Part shown: positions 25,877 through 33,974 of the stretch, in pieces
How positions within the stretch are numbered: the stretch's first letter is position 1
Layout of the letters: each line of letters opens with the position of its first letter
Source of the DNA: an uncultured Rikenella sp.
Lineage (GTDB): Bacteria; Bacteroidota; Bacteroidia; Bacteroidales; Rikenellaceae
Direction: 5' to 3'
Length of the DNA: 39,866 nt
Assembly: GCA_947627885.1 (NCBI GenBank)
Contig: CANQXP010000013.1
Coordinates: 1-39,866 of the forward strand
Made by a program: the position numbers and the translations under genes
Notes under the pieces: generated by a model
Told to the model about the DNA's origin: nothing
The model's input: only the letters and a program-made list of their open reading frames with translations
Databases searched by the model: none

Positions 25877-26000
25877 GATATAAGCGATGCGCAGCATCGC
25901 CGGCCTCGGAGCGCAGCGAACGCCGTAGGGGGGCGCGCCCGAGGACGAATAAGACATACAGAATTAACCGTAAAAGACCAGATACACACTTAACAGAACA
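25877..26000. repeat. Short intergenic stretch with one hairpin copy
   Basis: A CGATGC-GCA-GCATCG hairpin at 25885-25899 is followed by CCGGCC, another copy of the variable-stem hairpin. The remaining bases form an AT-richer leader to the transketolase gene without a recognisable promoter element. Confidence 0.6.
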
Positions 26001-26882
26001 ATGGCAGAGATCAAACAACTGGAGACCATCGCCGCACAAGTCCGCCGGGACATCGTCCGGATGGTCGCCTCCGCCGCATCGGGACATCCCGGCGGCTCGC
26101 TCGGCGCCGCAGACGTGCTCACCGCACTCTACTTCGACGTCATGGACATTCCGCAGGAGCGCATCGCGCACTTCGACCCCAGCGGCGACCACGGCATCGG
26201 CGAAGATCTATTCTACCTCTCCAACGGGCATATCTCGCCCCTCTTTTACAGCGTGCTTGCCCGGCGCGGGTACTTCCCGATAGCCGAACTCGGTGAATTC
26301 CGCCGCATCGGCGCCCGCGTTCAGGGACACCCAACGCCTGCCAAAGGGCTACCCGGCGTCCGCGTCGCATCGGGATCGCTCGGACAAGGCTTGTCCGTCG
26401 CTGTCGGGAACGCTCTGGCCAAACGGTTGGGGGGTGATACCGACCATCGCGTTTTCGTGATGATGGGTGACGGTGAGCTGGAGGAGGGCCAGATCTGGGA
26501 AGCCGCCATGTTCGCCGCCGCCAGAGGCGTCGATAACCTCGTCGGCATCGTCGATATGAACGGCCAGCAGATCGACGGCTCCTGCGACGCCGTCATGGGC
26601 ATGGGCTGCCACAAGCAGCTGCGCGCCAAGTGGGAAGCCTTCGGGTGGATTGTCCTCGACATGGACGGGCACGACATGCAGAACATCGTCGACACCCTGC
26701 GCTACGCCAAGAATGACGCCTGCGGGCACGGCAAACCGGTGGTCATCCTCGCCAAGACCGTTATGGGACAGGGCGTGGACTTTATGGCCGGCACCAACGA
26801 ATGGCACGGCAAGGCCCCCAGCGCCGAGCAGGCCGGGCAGGCCCTCGCGCAGCTGCCGGAAACCGAGTTGGGCGACTATTAG
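26001..26882 (+). CDS. Transketolase, N-terminal (thiamine-diphosphate-binding) subunit
   Basis: Transketolase moves two-carbon ketol units in the non-oxidative pentose phosphate pathway. In this split form, the N-terminal subunit (293 residues) binds the diphosphate of thiamine diphosphate. The pocket is seen as GHPGGSLGAADVLTALYFDVMD (His and Gly), GSLGQGLSVAVGNALA and the metal/diphosphate motif GDGELEEGQIWEAAMFA...NLVGIVDMNGQQIDG (GDG then N). The missing pyrimidine-binding half is the next gene on the same strand. The start at 26001 gives the usual N-terminus. Confidence 0.94.
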   Translation: MAEIKQLETIAAQVRRDIVRMVASAASGHPGGSLGAADVLTALYFDVMDIPQERIAHFDPSGDHGIGEDLFYLSNGHISPLFYSVLARRGYFPIAELGEFRRIGARVQGHPTPAKGLPGVRVASGSLGQGLSVAVGNALAKRLGGDTDHRVFVMMGDGELEEGQIWEAAMFAAARGVDNLVGIVDMNGQQIDGSCDAVMGMGCHKQLRAKWEAFGWIVLDMDGHDMQNIVDTLRYAKNDACGHGKPVVILAKTVMGQGVDFMAGTNEWHGKAPSAEQAGQALAQLPETELGDY

Positions 26883-27114
26883 CATGTAGTCCGACCGGTA
26901 CCGATTACGGTACGGTTAAATACACTCATCGGGTTCCCGCGACAGCGGCCGGCCCGGAGCCTCCCCCGGCGCAGGGCCGCACCTCGCAATGCTCGCTTTG
27001 CCCGCGTAGGCTCCGAGCCGAATAATTAACCGTACGATTACCAGTTGTATCGCGGCCGCGGCGCAGCCTGATAAAACAAGCGTCCCAAAAACACCATACA
27101 GAAACAGATCACCC
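26883..27114. repeat. Repeat element between the two transketolase halves, bounded by inverted repeats
   Basis: GTACGGTTAA (26910-26919) and TTAACCGTAC (27026-27035) are perfect 10-base inverted repeats enclosing a GC-rich core. The core has arms GGCCCGGAGCCT (26951-26962) and AGGCTCCGAGCC (27008-27019). Just before the left boundary, ACCGGTACCG and CGGTACGGT form a further small palindrome. The layout looks like a repeat inserted into a formerly short gap. Confidence 0.7.
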
Positions 27115-28071
27115 ATGAGACACTATACCATCACAGGAAAGAAAGACACCCGCTCCGGGTTCGGCGACGCCATGACCGAACTGGGGCGCACGAATCCCGA
27201 CGTCGTGGCGCTGTGCGCCGACCTCGTCGGCTCGCTCAAGCTCGGCACCTTTATTAAAGAGCACCCCGATCGCTTTTTCCAGGCCGGCATCGCCGAGGCC
27301 AATATGATCAGCGTCGGGGCCGGGTTGGCTTTGGGCGGGAAAGTGCCCTTCGTGAGCACCTTCGCCGCGTTCGCCACCGGAAGAGTTTACGACCAGATCC
27401 GGCAGAGCGTCGCCTATTCCGACACGAACGTGAAGATCGCCGCCTCGCACGCCGGGCTGACCCTGGGCGAGGACGGCGCCACCCATCAGATTATGGAAGA
27501 CATCGGGCTGATGAAGATGCTGCCCAATATGGTGGTCATCAACCCCTGCGACTACAACCAGACCAAAGCCGCCACCCTCGCCGCCGCAGCGCATAAAGGG
27601 CCGGTCTATTTGCGTTTCGGTCGGCCCGTGGAGCCGATCTATACCCCTGAGGACGAGCCGTTCGTGATCGGCAAGGCCGTGCGGTGGAGCGAAGGCGGCG
27701 ATGTGACGATCCTCGCTACCGGCCATTTGATGTGGCGCGCCATCCAGGCCGCCGAGATACTGGAAAAAGAAGGCGTAAGCGTCGATTTGCTCAATATCCA
27801 CACCATCAAGCCGTTGGACGATGAGGCTATTATCGCGTCGGTTCGTAAGACCGGGTGCGTGGTGACCTGTGAGGAGCATATGATGAACGGCGGGCTGGGG
27901 GACAGCGTGGCGCAGCTTCTGGCGCGGAACAGTCCGGCGCCGCAGGAGTACGTCGCCGTGGACGACAAGTTCGGCGAGAGTGGCACTCCGGCCGAATTGT
28001 TGGTGAAATTCCACCTCGACGCTCCGGATGTAGTGGCCGCTGCCCGCCGGGCCATGGAACGGAAAAAGTAG
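27115..28071 (+). CDS. Transketolase, C-terminal (pyrimidine-binding) subunit
   Basis: The 318-residue subunit pairs with the product of the gene at 26001 to form active transketolase. It contains the pyrimidine-binding domain with the catalytic Glu region FFQAGIAEANMISVGAGLALGGKVPFVSTFAAF, then SHAGLTLGEDGATHQ, and the C-terminal transketolase domain (KPLDDEAIIASVRKTGCVVTCEEHMMNGGLG). Length is normal for split transketolases. The two halves are usually adjacent or nearly so; here 232 bases of repeat separate them. Confidence 0.94.
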   Translation: MRHYTITGKKDTRSGFGDAMTELGRTNPDVVALCADLVGSLKLGTFIKEHPDRFFQAGIAEANMISVGAGLALGGKVPFVSTFAAFATGRVYDQIRQSVAYSDTNVKIAASHAGLTLGEDGATHQIMEDIGLMKMLPNMVVINPCDYNQTKAATLAAAAHKGPVYLRFGRPVEPIYTPEDEPFVIGKAVRWSEGGDVTILATGHLMWRAIQAAEILEKEGVSVDLLNIHTIKPLDDEAIIASVRKTGCVVTCEEHMMNGGLGDSVAQLLARNSPAPQEYVAVDDKFGESGTPAELLVKFHLDAPDVVAAARRAMERKK

Positions 28072-28487
28072 GGGAGGGTTCGGTTTCCGAGTTTGTGGCG
28101 GCTGAGGGCGTGAGCCCGAAGCCGCGGTAAGACGATAAGCGAAAAGCGCGACTCGCCAGAGTCGCCGGGCCTGCCGCCAAGCGGCTTTGCCGCTTCGCCC
28201 GGTGGCGGCAGCCCGAACACAGAAGAGCGAAAAGCTGAGACGGCGCGAGGCCGAATACGAGAGAGCGAATAGCTTGGTTCCCGCGGCAGCGGCGGGTCGC
28301 CCCGAGGGGGGCGTGGGCGGCCCGAATAGGGTAGTTCCAGCCGGTAAGACAGGCAACGCCTGCGCGGCAGTGGATCACGCCGCAGCCACCCCGGACGCAG
28401 GTGCCGCAGCCACCCCCTCAGGGCTGTAAGCAGCCCGTCCTCGATCTTTCCCCGCCTGCCACAGCACGGCTGAAACAAACTGTAAAG
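28072..28487. repeat. Repeat mosaic upstream of the sigma factor gene
   Basis: No gene is seen. A GCGACTC-GCCA-GAGTCGC hairpin (28148-28165) precedes CGGGCCTGCC. A GTAGTTCCAGCC module (28331-28342) carries a CAGGC-AAC-GCCTG hairpin (28350-28362). GAGAGAGCGAATAG and AGCGGCGGG-type segments fill the rest. The 60 bases before the ATG are not repeat-like, but no clear promoter element was found. Confidence 0.75.
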
Positions 28488-29123
28488 ATGCCCCAGACAG
28501 ACGACATACAGCTTATCGAACGGCTTCGCGCCCCCGATTCGGGGGAGCGCGAAGCCGCTTTCGTGCAGCTCGTCGACCGGTACAGCCAGCGCATCTACTG
28601 GACCGTCCGCAAAATCGTCGTCAGCCACCACGACGCCGACGACGTCGTGCAGAACGTATTCTTGAAAGTGTGGAGCTCCGCCGCATCGTTCCGCGGCGAG
28701 TCCGGGCTGTTCACCTGGCTCTACCGGATCGCCGTCAACGAATCCCTCAGCCTGATCCGCAGCCGCCGCTCCTCCCTGTTCGCCTCGCTCGACGACGGGA
28801 GCGGTTTTGACCGCATCGTCGGCAGCGAAGGCCTTTTCGACGGCGACGCCATCGAAAAGGCGCTGGCCCGCGCCGTCGGCCGTCTTCCCGCCAAACAAAG
28901 GGCCGTCTTCACCCTCCGCTATTGGGACGAGATGCCCTACGAACAGATGTCCGCCGTGCTCGACACCTCCGTCGGGGCCTTGAAAGCATCCTACCACCAC
29001 GCCGCCGCCAAAGTCGAGCAATGGGTGCGCCGCGACGTCTCCGGCGCCGACTTCTCCTCCTTGGCCGATGACGATGCCAACGATGCCGCAGCCGGTAGCG
29101 GCGATGGTTCCACTGCAAAATAA
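28488..29123 (+). CDS. RNA polymerase sigma factor, sigma-70 ECF family
   Basis: The 211-residue protein has region 2 (FVQLVDRYSQRIYWTVRKIVVSHHDADDVVQNVFLKVW, with the DADDVVQ core) and region 4 (LPAKQRAVFTLRYWDEMPYEQMSAVLDTSVGALKASYHHAAAKV, a helix-turn-helix). Sigma-70 regions 1 and 3 are absent, as in ECF sigma factors. It should direct RNA polymerase to a small regulon. The acidic tail after residue 190 is variable in the family. The ATG at 28488 is preferred; the upstream codons back to 28401 belong to repeat-like sequence. The likely partner genes at 29778 and 30256 follow after a repeat block. Confidence 0.92.
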   Translation: MPQTDDIQLIERLRAPDSGEREAAFVQLVDRYSQRIYWTVRKIVVSHHDADDVVQNVFLKVWSSAASFRGESGLFTWLYRIAVNESLSLIRSRRSSLFASLDDGSGFDRIVGSEGLFDGDAIEKALARAVGRLPAKQRAVFTLRYWDEMPYEQMSAVLDTSVGALKASYHHAAAKVEQWVRRDVSGADFSSLADDDANDAAAGSGDGSTAK

Positions 29124-29777
29124 ATTCCCGTGCCGGCGACGCTGGCGAGCGCGCTATTCGCTTTATCGTTCCCAACAACCTTCAAGGCGCGCAGCTCAGA
29201 GCCGTTCCCGGTCTAAGCCGCGTAGCGGTCGGGCCGGTGCCGTTCGGCACTCGATCCGGGAGTTTACTTCGCCAATAGCGGAGGTCCGCCATAAGGCGGT
29301 GTATATCTCGGTTGGCAGGCCAATAAAACGGCCAACGGCCGCGCAGGCTTCGACCCGAAAACACGTCGGCCCGCCCGCTAACGCGGAAAACCGGTTCTCG
29401 GTTTTCGATCTGGAAGCCGCCGCTGACGCGGAAACTTTTTTTGCTCACCTGCGACCCGTCAGGGTCGTGCGGGCCGCAGCCTCCCCCGGCGGAGGCCCGC
29501 AACTGCGTTGCAGTTTCTCCGCAGGCTGCGCCCGGAAATAAACAGCCCACCTCCCCACAGGAGGCCCGCCATAAGGCGGCGTATATCTCGGTCGGCAGGC
29601 CAATAAGACGGCCAACGGCCGTGCAGGCTCCGCTGCCCCCGGAGCGCATTCGGCGGAAAAAGAGACATCCCGCACCGAACGGCCCGGAAAATCCGAAAAA
29701 AAGTTCATCCCCGTTAAACCATTTCGCTCCCCGCGCATCAAACAGGCAAAGAAAGCCGAACAGAGAGGAGGCCAGCC
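29124..29777. repeat. Repeat mosaic separating the sigma factor from its likely partner
   Basis: No gene is seen in 654 bases. Two plus-strand copies of the TATATCTCGGTCGGCAGGCC module lie at 29302-29321 (one base different) and 29582-29601, each followed by CAATAARACGGCC. The attached CGGCC-AAC-GGCCG hairpins are at 29329-29341 and 29609-29621. The two copies sit about 280 bases apart in direct orientation, each preceded by GGTCCGCCATAAGGCGG or GGCCCGCCATAAGGCGG. Confidence 0.75.
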
Positions 29778-30245
29778 ATGAACACACCCAAAGACCTTAG
29801 ACACAGCAACCCCTACCGCGTGCCCGACGGTTACTTCGCTGACCTGCGGAGCAGCCTGCGCGAGCGCGTGGCCGAAGACCTCGCCGTAGAGGGCGGCGCG
29901 GCTCCCGCGCCCGGCCTGTGGCAGCGGATCAAAGGCGTCGCCGGACTTTCCGCCGCCTTCGGATGCCTCGTGCTGCTGGCCGTCACCGGGTTCTACTTCA
30001 CCGGCTACAAAGCCCGGCAGCGCGAACAGCTCGCCATGCAGGAGGAGACCGCCGAGATGTTCCTCGCCTACCACCTCTATTCCGAAGATCTCGAAGAGCT
30101 CGACGAGTACGTCGCAGCCGATCCCGAAGCCCAGGCGCAGGATCAGGCCCTCTTCGCCGAGGCCGTGACCGAATACCTCGACACCTACGGCTACGGCGGG
30201 GCCGACCTGCTGGCCGCCCTGACCGGCAGCGAAACCGACTGGTAA
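29778..30245 (+). CDS. Single-pass membrane protein, probable sigma-factor partner (anti-sigma-like)
   Basis: The protein has 155 residues. It begins with NPYRVPDGYFADLRSSLRERV (about residues 11-31), a motif that recurs in Bacteroidota proteins encoded beside ECF sigma factors. One membrane segment (about 57-77) follows, then an acidic C-terminal region rich in Glu, Asp and Gln, probably periplasmic. No classical zinc-binding anti-sigma domain is seen. Position in the order sigma factor, this gene, Spy-like gene suggests it restrains the sigma factor at 28488 or relays an envelope signal; this is inference from context. Confidence 0.7.
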   Translation: MNTPKDLRHSNPYRVPDGYFADLRSSLRERVAEDLAVEGGAAPAPGLWQRIKGVAGLSAAFGCLVLLAVTGFYFTGYKARQREQLAMQEETAEMFLAYHLYSEDLEELDEYVAADPEAQAQDQALFAEAVTEYLDTYGYGGADLLAALTGSETDW

Positions 30246-30255
30246 TTATTGACCT

Positions 30256-30759
30256 ATGCACCATAAGACCATGAAACGACACCTTCTCCGGAGCATCCGG
30301 AACATCCGGGCCCTGGCCCTGATCGCCGCCCTCGCGGCATTCTCCTTCGGGAGCGCACTCGCCTCGCCGCCCGACGGGCCGGAGGGGCCGCAGGGGAAGC
30401 CCGGCCACGGCGAGGAGATCCGCAACATGAAGATCGCCTTCTTCACCGACGCCTTGCAGCTCAGTCCTGAGCAGTCGCAGAAATTCTGGCCCGTTTACAA
30501 CCAGTACTGGGACGCCCGGCGCGAAGTGGGCAAGAAGCGGCGCGACCTCTACAAAGTCATCCGCGACGGCAAGGCCGGCGAGCAGCAGCTCAAGGAGTTG
30601 CTGGGCGTGATGGACGCCGAGCGGAAAGTGACCGCCGATTACATCGTCAAGTTCCGACAGGTGCTGCCCGCCGCGACCGCCGCTAAGGTATTCGTGGCCG
30701 ACGAGGACTTCAAGAACTTCCTGATCCGCCGGGCCACCTCCGGCGGGCAGAAGAAGTAG
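30256..30759 (+). CDS. Spy/CpxP-like exported protein
   Basis: The 167-residue protein has a signal peptide (hydrophobic stretch about 19-35, ending SALA) and a helical, charged mature part with LSPEQSQKFWPVYNQYWDARREVGKKRRDL, reminiscent of the LTxxQ repeats of Spy/CpxP periplasmic chaperones and heavy-metal sensors. It starts 10 bases after the preceding gene and probably shares its mRNA; an ATG at 30271 is an alternative start that keeps the signal peptide. An envelope-stress role together with the sigma factor is plausible. A strong terminator begins 22 bases after the stop codon. Confidence 0.75.
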   Translation: MHHKTMKRHLLRSIRNIRALALIAALAAFSFGSALASPPDGPEGPQGKPGHGEEIRNMKIAFFTDALQLSPEQSQKFWPVYNQYWDARREVGKKRRDLYKVIRDGKAGEQQLKELLGVMDAERKVTADYIVKFRQVLPAATAAKVFVADEDFKNFLIRRATSGGQKK

Positions 30760-30781
30760 GTATTTACAGACGGAATATGGC

Positions 30782-30815
30782 AAAACCGGACGAAATTTTC
30801 GCCCGGTTTTGTTTT
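30782..30815 (+). terminator. Intrinsic terminator after the Spy-like gene
   Basis: Arms AAAACCGG (30782-30789) and CCGGTTTT (30803-30810) enclose a second stem CGAAA/TTTCG (30791-30795, 30797-30801). It is followed by GTTTT. The A-rich left arm may let it work in both directions. Confidence 0.8.
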
Positions 30816-30838
30816 ATTAAGAGAATTATCTATATTTG
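30808..30838 (+). promoter_or_regulatory. Strong Bacteroidota-type promoter
   Basis: TTTG (30808-30811), a 19-base spacer and TATATTTG (30831-30838) fit the TTTG-N19/21-TAnnTTTG consensus, the best match in the window. The -33 element lies in the tail of the preceding terminator. The predicted transcription start is near 30845. No protein-coding gene follows on this strand for more than 3 kb. Confidence 0.8.
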
Positions 30839-30844
30839 CAATAT

Positions 30845-31030
30845 AATCGTGGCGGCGATTTTGTTTTGACATACTTTTAATCTCACTCGTAAACTTGGAC
30901 ACTTTACACATCCTGAGATTAGAAGCACTCCATGCTTGTATTTTCACATACTGGCATGGAGCCTGCTTCTTTCAGGATGGGGCTGTCCAAGGCCTACGAG
31001 AGGGAGAAGATTTGGCTCCACGCTTTTTTT
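30845..31030 (+). ncRNA. Candidate structured small RNA of unknown family
   Basis: This AT-richer region directly follows the promoter at 30808-30838. It shows a TAATCTCA/TGAGATTA pair (30878-30885, 30914-30921) and a long stem-loop: AGAAGC (30921-30926) with GCTTCT (30965-30970), CTCCATGC (30928-30935) with GCATGGAG (30954-30961), and GTAT/ATAC near the tip. TGGAGCC (30957-30963) can alternatively pair with GGCTCCA (31014-31020), which is followed by CGC and seven T, a terminator-like end. The two pairings exclude each other. At about 185 nt it is 6S-RNA-sized, but a rod-like 6S fold was not evident, and no tmRNA, RNase P or SRP RNA motifs were found. Confidence 0.45.
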
Positions 31031-31145
31031 ATAGATCGAGGGCTCCTGCGGCGCGGTTTCCGCCTTGTTAGGGGTGGAGGCGGTTCCGCTAAAAAAGAAC
31101 GGTCATCCGCAGGCCGGGGTTTGGGCGATCATAAACTTTGACCGT

Positions 31146-31176
31146 GCACGGGGCCATCTTTTGGCCCCGTGCTTTT
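31146..31176. terminator. Strong intrinsic terminator
   Basis: GCACGGGGCC (31146-31155) and GGCCCCGTGC (31163-31172) form a perfect 10-bp stem with a 7-base loop, followed by TTTTGTTGTTT. It may be the true 3' end of a longer transcript starting near 30845, or a back-up terminator. The 115 bases between 31031 and 31145 contain no gene. Confidence 0.8.
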
Positions 31177-32040
31177 GTTGTTTGCCGCGGAGCGGAATGA
31201 CAGAACCACTGCCTCAGGGCAGCTCGCCGCAACATTCCGCGTCACGCGCGACCGACAACTACCGGCAAACATCAATCAGGCCTCGCGGGGCCTTTTTTCA
31301 TTTCCGTCAATCTCCCTATGCCAGCCCGGAGCCACCCCCGGCGGAGGGCTGCAACTCGCGATGCTCGTTTTGCTTCCGCTGGCTCCGGGCCGAAATAAGG
31401 AAAGGCTATCGACGGGGAGAGAATGCAGCCCGTCCGCTGGCGCGAGGCCTTTTTTCTTGCTCTTTTTCGGTTCGGAGCCAGCGAGGGACGCTTTGCGGCC
31501 CGGCGCCCGGGGTGGCTCCGGGCCGCCCGCGCCCCCCACGGGGCGGCCCGGCGATGCTCAAGCATCGCGCAAAAGGACTCAGCTACTCGCTCTTTCGGGT
31601 TCGGCCTGCGCGCTCCGGGGGTGGCGGCCCCGTTGGGGCTTCTATCAGGGTTTGCATAGACCCAATGGGCGCCAGCGCGCAGGGTCGGCGTTCCAAACGG
31701 AACGCTATACTTGCTCTTTCGTTTCCGGGCCGCCGGTGCCGCGGGCACACCGGCAGGGCTGTAACTGCCCTATGTACTGCTTGGCGGTAGACCCGGCGAT
31801 CCTGGCGTGTCGCGCTACTCGCTCACTCGTTTTCGTCGCGCCCACGCCCCCCTTGGGGCGCGACGCCGCTGACGCGGAACTAAATCGATTCGGCCGGAGA
31901 AAGCGGAGGCGCATAAGGGCTGTAACTGCCCTATGTACTGCTTGGTGGCAGCCCGACGAGTCGCGCTAATCGCTCAAAACCCTATTTCTCTTCCCCGGCA
32001 AACCGCCTGAATGAAACCGCTGCGGCCCGATGCGTTAGTT
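31177..32040. repeat. Repeat mosaic between the RNA candidate and ahcY
   Basis: No gene is seen. Arms GCCCGGAGCCA (31324-31334) and TGGCTCCGGGC (31380-31390) form a perfect pair. Bases about 31469-31530 nearly duplicate 14588-14650. A minus-strand CGATGC-TCAA-GCATCG hairpin lies at 31552-31567. GTAGTTACAGCC-type modules occur on the minus strand at 31757-31769 and 31918-31930, each followed by CTATGTACTGCTTGG. Module orientation flips within this block. Confidence 0.75.
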
Positions 32041-32049
32041 TAGGGCCGC

Positions 32050-32088
32050 AAAAAAGCCTTCCGTTTCCTGCAATGGAAAGGGAAGGCT
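32050..32088 (-). terminator. Intrinsic terminator of ahcY
   Basis: On the minus strand GCCTTCC (32087-32081) and TTCC pair with GGAA and GGAAGGC (32062-32056), followed by six T. It lies about 25 bases after the ahcY stop codon. Confidence 0.75.
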
Positions 32089-32112
32089 TCCGAAAATAAA
32101 AACGACGAACCG

Positions 32113-33516
32113 TTAGTACCGGTAGAAATCCGCCTTGTACGGCCCTTCGACCGGCACCCCGATATACTCCGCCTGCTGGGGCGTGAGCTGCGTCAGGCGC
32201 ACGCCGATCCGCTCCAGGTGCAACCGCGCCACCTCCTCGTCCAAGTGCTTAGGCAGCCGGTAAACCCCCACCTCGTAATCCTTCCGCCACAGCTCCAGCT
32301 GCGCCAGCGTCTGGTTCGTGAACGAATTGCTCATCACGAACGACGGATGGCCCGTCGCACAGCCTAAGTTCACCAGCCGCCCTTCGGCCAGTATAAAAAT
32401 AGAGTGCCCATCGTCCGAGAACGTGTACTTGTCAACCTGCGGCTTGATCTCCGTGCGGGTCGCCCCCGCAAAACCATTCAGCCGGTCCATCTGGATCTCG
32501 TTGTCGAAATGACCGATGTTGCAGACGATCGCCTGGTCGCGCATCCCCCGCATATGCTCCAACGTGATAATATCCCGGTTGCCCGTGGTCGTGACATAGA
32601 TATTCCCCTCCGGCAAAGCATCCTCCACCGTCTTGACCTCGAACCCCTCCATCGCCGCCTGCAACGCGCAGATCGGGTCGATCTCCGTGACGATCACCCG
32701 CGCCCCGTAGTGGCGCATCGAAGCCGCACACCCCTTGCCCACGTCCCCGTAGCCGCAGACCACCGCCACCTTGCCCGCGATCATCACGTCCGTGGCCCGC
32801 TTGATGCCGTCCGCCAGCGACTCCCGGCAGCCGTAGAGGTTGTCAAACTTCGACTTCGTGACCGAATCGTTCACATTGATGGCCGGAAAAAGCAACTCCC
32901 CCCGCTCCATCATCTGGTACAGCCTGTGCACCCCCGTCGTAGTCTCCTCCGATACCCCCCGCAGCTCCTCCACCATCGCATGCCACTTGCCCGGCTCCGC
33001 CTGCAAAGTCTCTTTCAATAGGTTCAGGATCACCTGCTCCTCATGGTTCGAAGCCGCCTTATCGAGCACCGAAGCGTCATTCTCCGCCGCATACCCCTTA
33101 TGTATTAACAGGGTGGCGTCCCCCCCGTCGTCCACGATCAGGTGCGGCCCTTTATTCCCCGGAAAGCTCAGCGCCTGCTGCGTGCACCACCAGTACTCCT
33201 CCAGCGACTCCCCCTTCCACGCAAACACCGGAACCCCGGCCGCCGCGACCGCCGCCGCCGCATGGTCCTGCGTCGAAAAGATATTGCACGAACACCACCG
33301 CACCTCCGCACCCAACTCCACCAGCGTTTCGATCAGCACCGCCGTCTGGATCGTCATGTGCAGCGAACCCATGATCCGCGCCCCCCGCAGCGGTTTCTCC
33401 GCCCCGTATTTCTCCCGCAGGGCCATCAGCCCCGGCATCTCGTGTTCCGACACCTCGATCTCCTTGCGGCCCCAGTCCGCCAGCGCCATATCGGCCACTT
33501 TATAAGGTAAACTCAT
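32113..33516 (-). CDS. ahcY: Adenosylhomocysteinase
   Basis: The enzyme splits S-adenosylhomocysteine into homocysteine and adenosine, removing the inhibitory product of methyltransferases. It has 467 residues, which includes the roughly 40-residue insertion found in many bacterial forms (about 150-190). Landmarks are [15 protein letters not shown], the [13 protein letters not shown] region, [17 protein letters not shown] and the NAD-binding [15 protein letters not shown]. The C-terminus ends [10 protein letters not shown], the conserved lysine-tyrosine tail that contributes to NAD binding. The start overlaps the end of the riboflavin kinase gene by 17 bases, so the two are probably one transcript. 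Confidence 0.96.
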   Translation of the reverse strand: MSLPYKVADMALADWGRKEIEVSEHEMPGLMALREKYGAEKPLRGARIMGSLHMTIQTAVLIETLVELGAEVRWCSCNIFSTQDHAAAAVAAAGVPVFAWKGESLEEYWWCTQQALSFPGNKGPHLIVDDGGDATLLIHKGYAAENDASVLDKAASNHEEQVILNLLKETLQAEPGKWHAMVEELRGVSEETTTGVHRLYQMMERGELLFPAINVNDSVTKSKFDNLYGCRESLADGIKRATDVMIAGKVAVVCGYGDVGKGCAASMRHYGARVIVTEIDPICALQAAMEGFEVKTVEDALPEGNIYVTTTGNRDIITLEHMRGMRDQAIVCNIGHFDNEIQMDRLNGFAGATRTEIKPQVDKYTFSDDGHSIFILAEGRLVNLGCATGHPSFVMSNSFTNQTLAQLELWRKDYEVGVYRLPKHLDEEVARLHLERIGVRLTQLTPQQAEYIGVPVEGPYKADFYRY

Positions 33517-33907
33517 CGCTTGCTATGATATTAAGTGCATTTTGCCTGTCCCCCTCCATCGCCCCGCGCAATTCGCCGAGCGACGCGAATTTCTCCTCCG
33601 GTCGCATGAAACGGAGCAATTCGATGGAAATATCCCTCCCGTAAAGGTCGCCGCTGAAATCCAGCAGCCACGCCTCGGCCTTGCAGGAGCCCGCATCCTC
33701 GACCGTCGGCCGCACCCCCACATTCACCAGTCCCCAGTACCGCTCGCCGGTATCCTCCAGAATAATCCGCGCCAGCCACACCCCGCCCATCTGTTCCGCC
33801 CGGCAGCGGGCCAGCGGCAGGTGCACGTTGGCCGTCGGGAAACCCAACGTCCGCCCCAACTGCCTGCCCGCGAGCACAGTCCCCTTTATGGTGATCGTCT
33901 TTTGCAT
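33500..33907 (-). CDS. Stand-alone riboflavin kinase domain protein
   Basis: The 135-residue protein corresponds to the C-terminal flavokinase domain of bifunctional RibF, which phosphorylates riboflavin to FMN. Landmarks are [20 protein letters not shown] ([10 protein letters not shown] at residues 18-27), [13 protein letters not shown] and [33 protein letters not shown]. No FAD-synthetase (nucleotidyltransferase) domain precedes it: the start codon at 33907 follows a promoter, and the MerR gene lies beyond on the other strand. A bifunctional RibF of about 310 residues is usual in bacteria, so either a second RibF exists elsewhere or the functions are split. It overlaps ahcY. Confidence 0.88.
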   Translation of the reverse strand: MQKTITIKGTVLAGRQLGRTLGFPTANVHLPLARCRAEQMGGVWLARIILEDTGERYWGLVNVGVRPTVEDAGSCKAEAWLLDFSGDLYGRDISIELLRFMRPEEKFASLGELRGAMEGDRQNALNIIASDEFTL

Positions 33908-33916
33908 TTCGGCAGG

Positions 33917-33924
33917 CAAAGATA
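33917..33924 (-). promoter_or_regulatory. -7 promoter element for the riboflavin kinase-ahcY transcript
   Basis: Reads TATCTTTG on the minus strand, an exact TAnnTTTG match, 10 bases from the start codon, so the leader would be very short. On the plus strand TATCTTGG at 33938-33945 could serve the divergent MerR gene, but it is a weaker match. Confidence 0.6.
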
Positions 33925-33974
33925 CGGAAAAAATCACTATCTTGGCAGACCGAAACCGCAAACCCGGCAACCGT

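Noticed and set aside
28401-28487. Extended start of the sigma factor at 28401
   Set aside because: The extra residues are Pro/Gln-rich and derive from repeat-like sequence; the ATG at 28488 gives a normal ECF length.
30639-30947. Minus-strand ORF of 102 codons over the RNA candidate
   Set aside because: It overlaps the Spy-like gene and its terminator, and no family is recognised; an old mobile-element remnant cannot be excluded.
30845-31176. tmRNA, RNase P RNA or SRP RNA identity for the RNA candidate
   Set aside because: None of the conserved sequence motifs of those RNAs is present on either strand.
31065-31969. Long plus-strand ORFs through the repeats before ahcY
   Set aside because: Their translations consist of repeat modules (phrases such as LFRVRP recur in many blocks and frames), with no promoter or domain.
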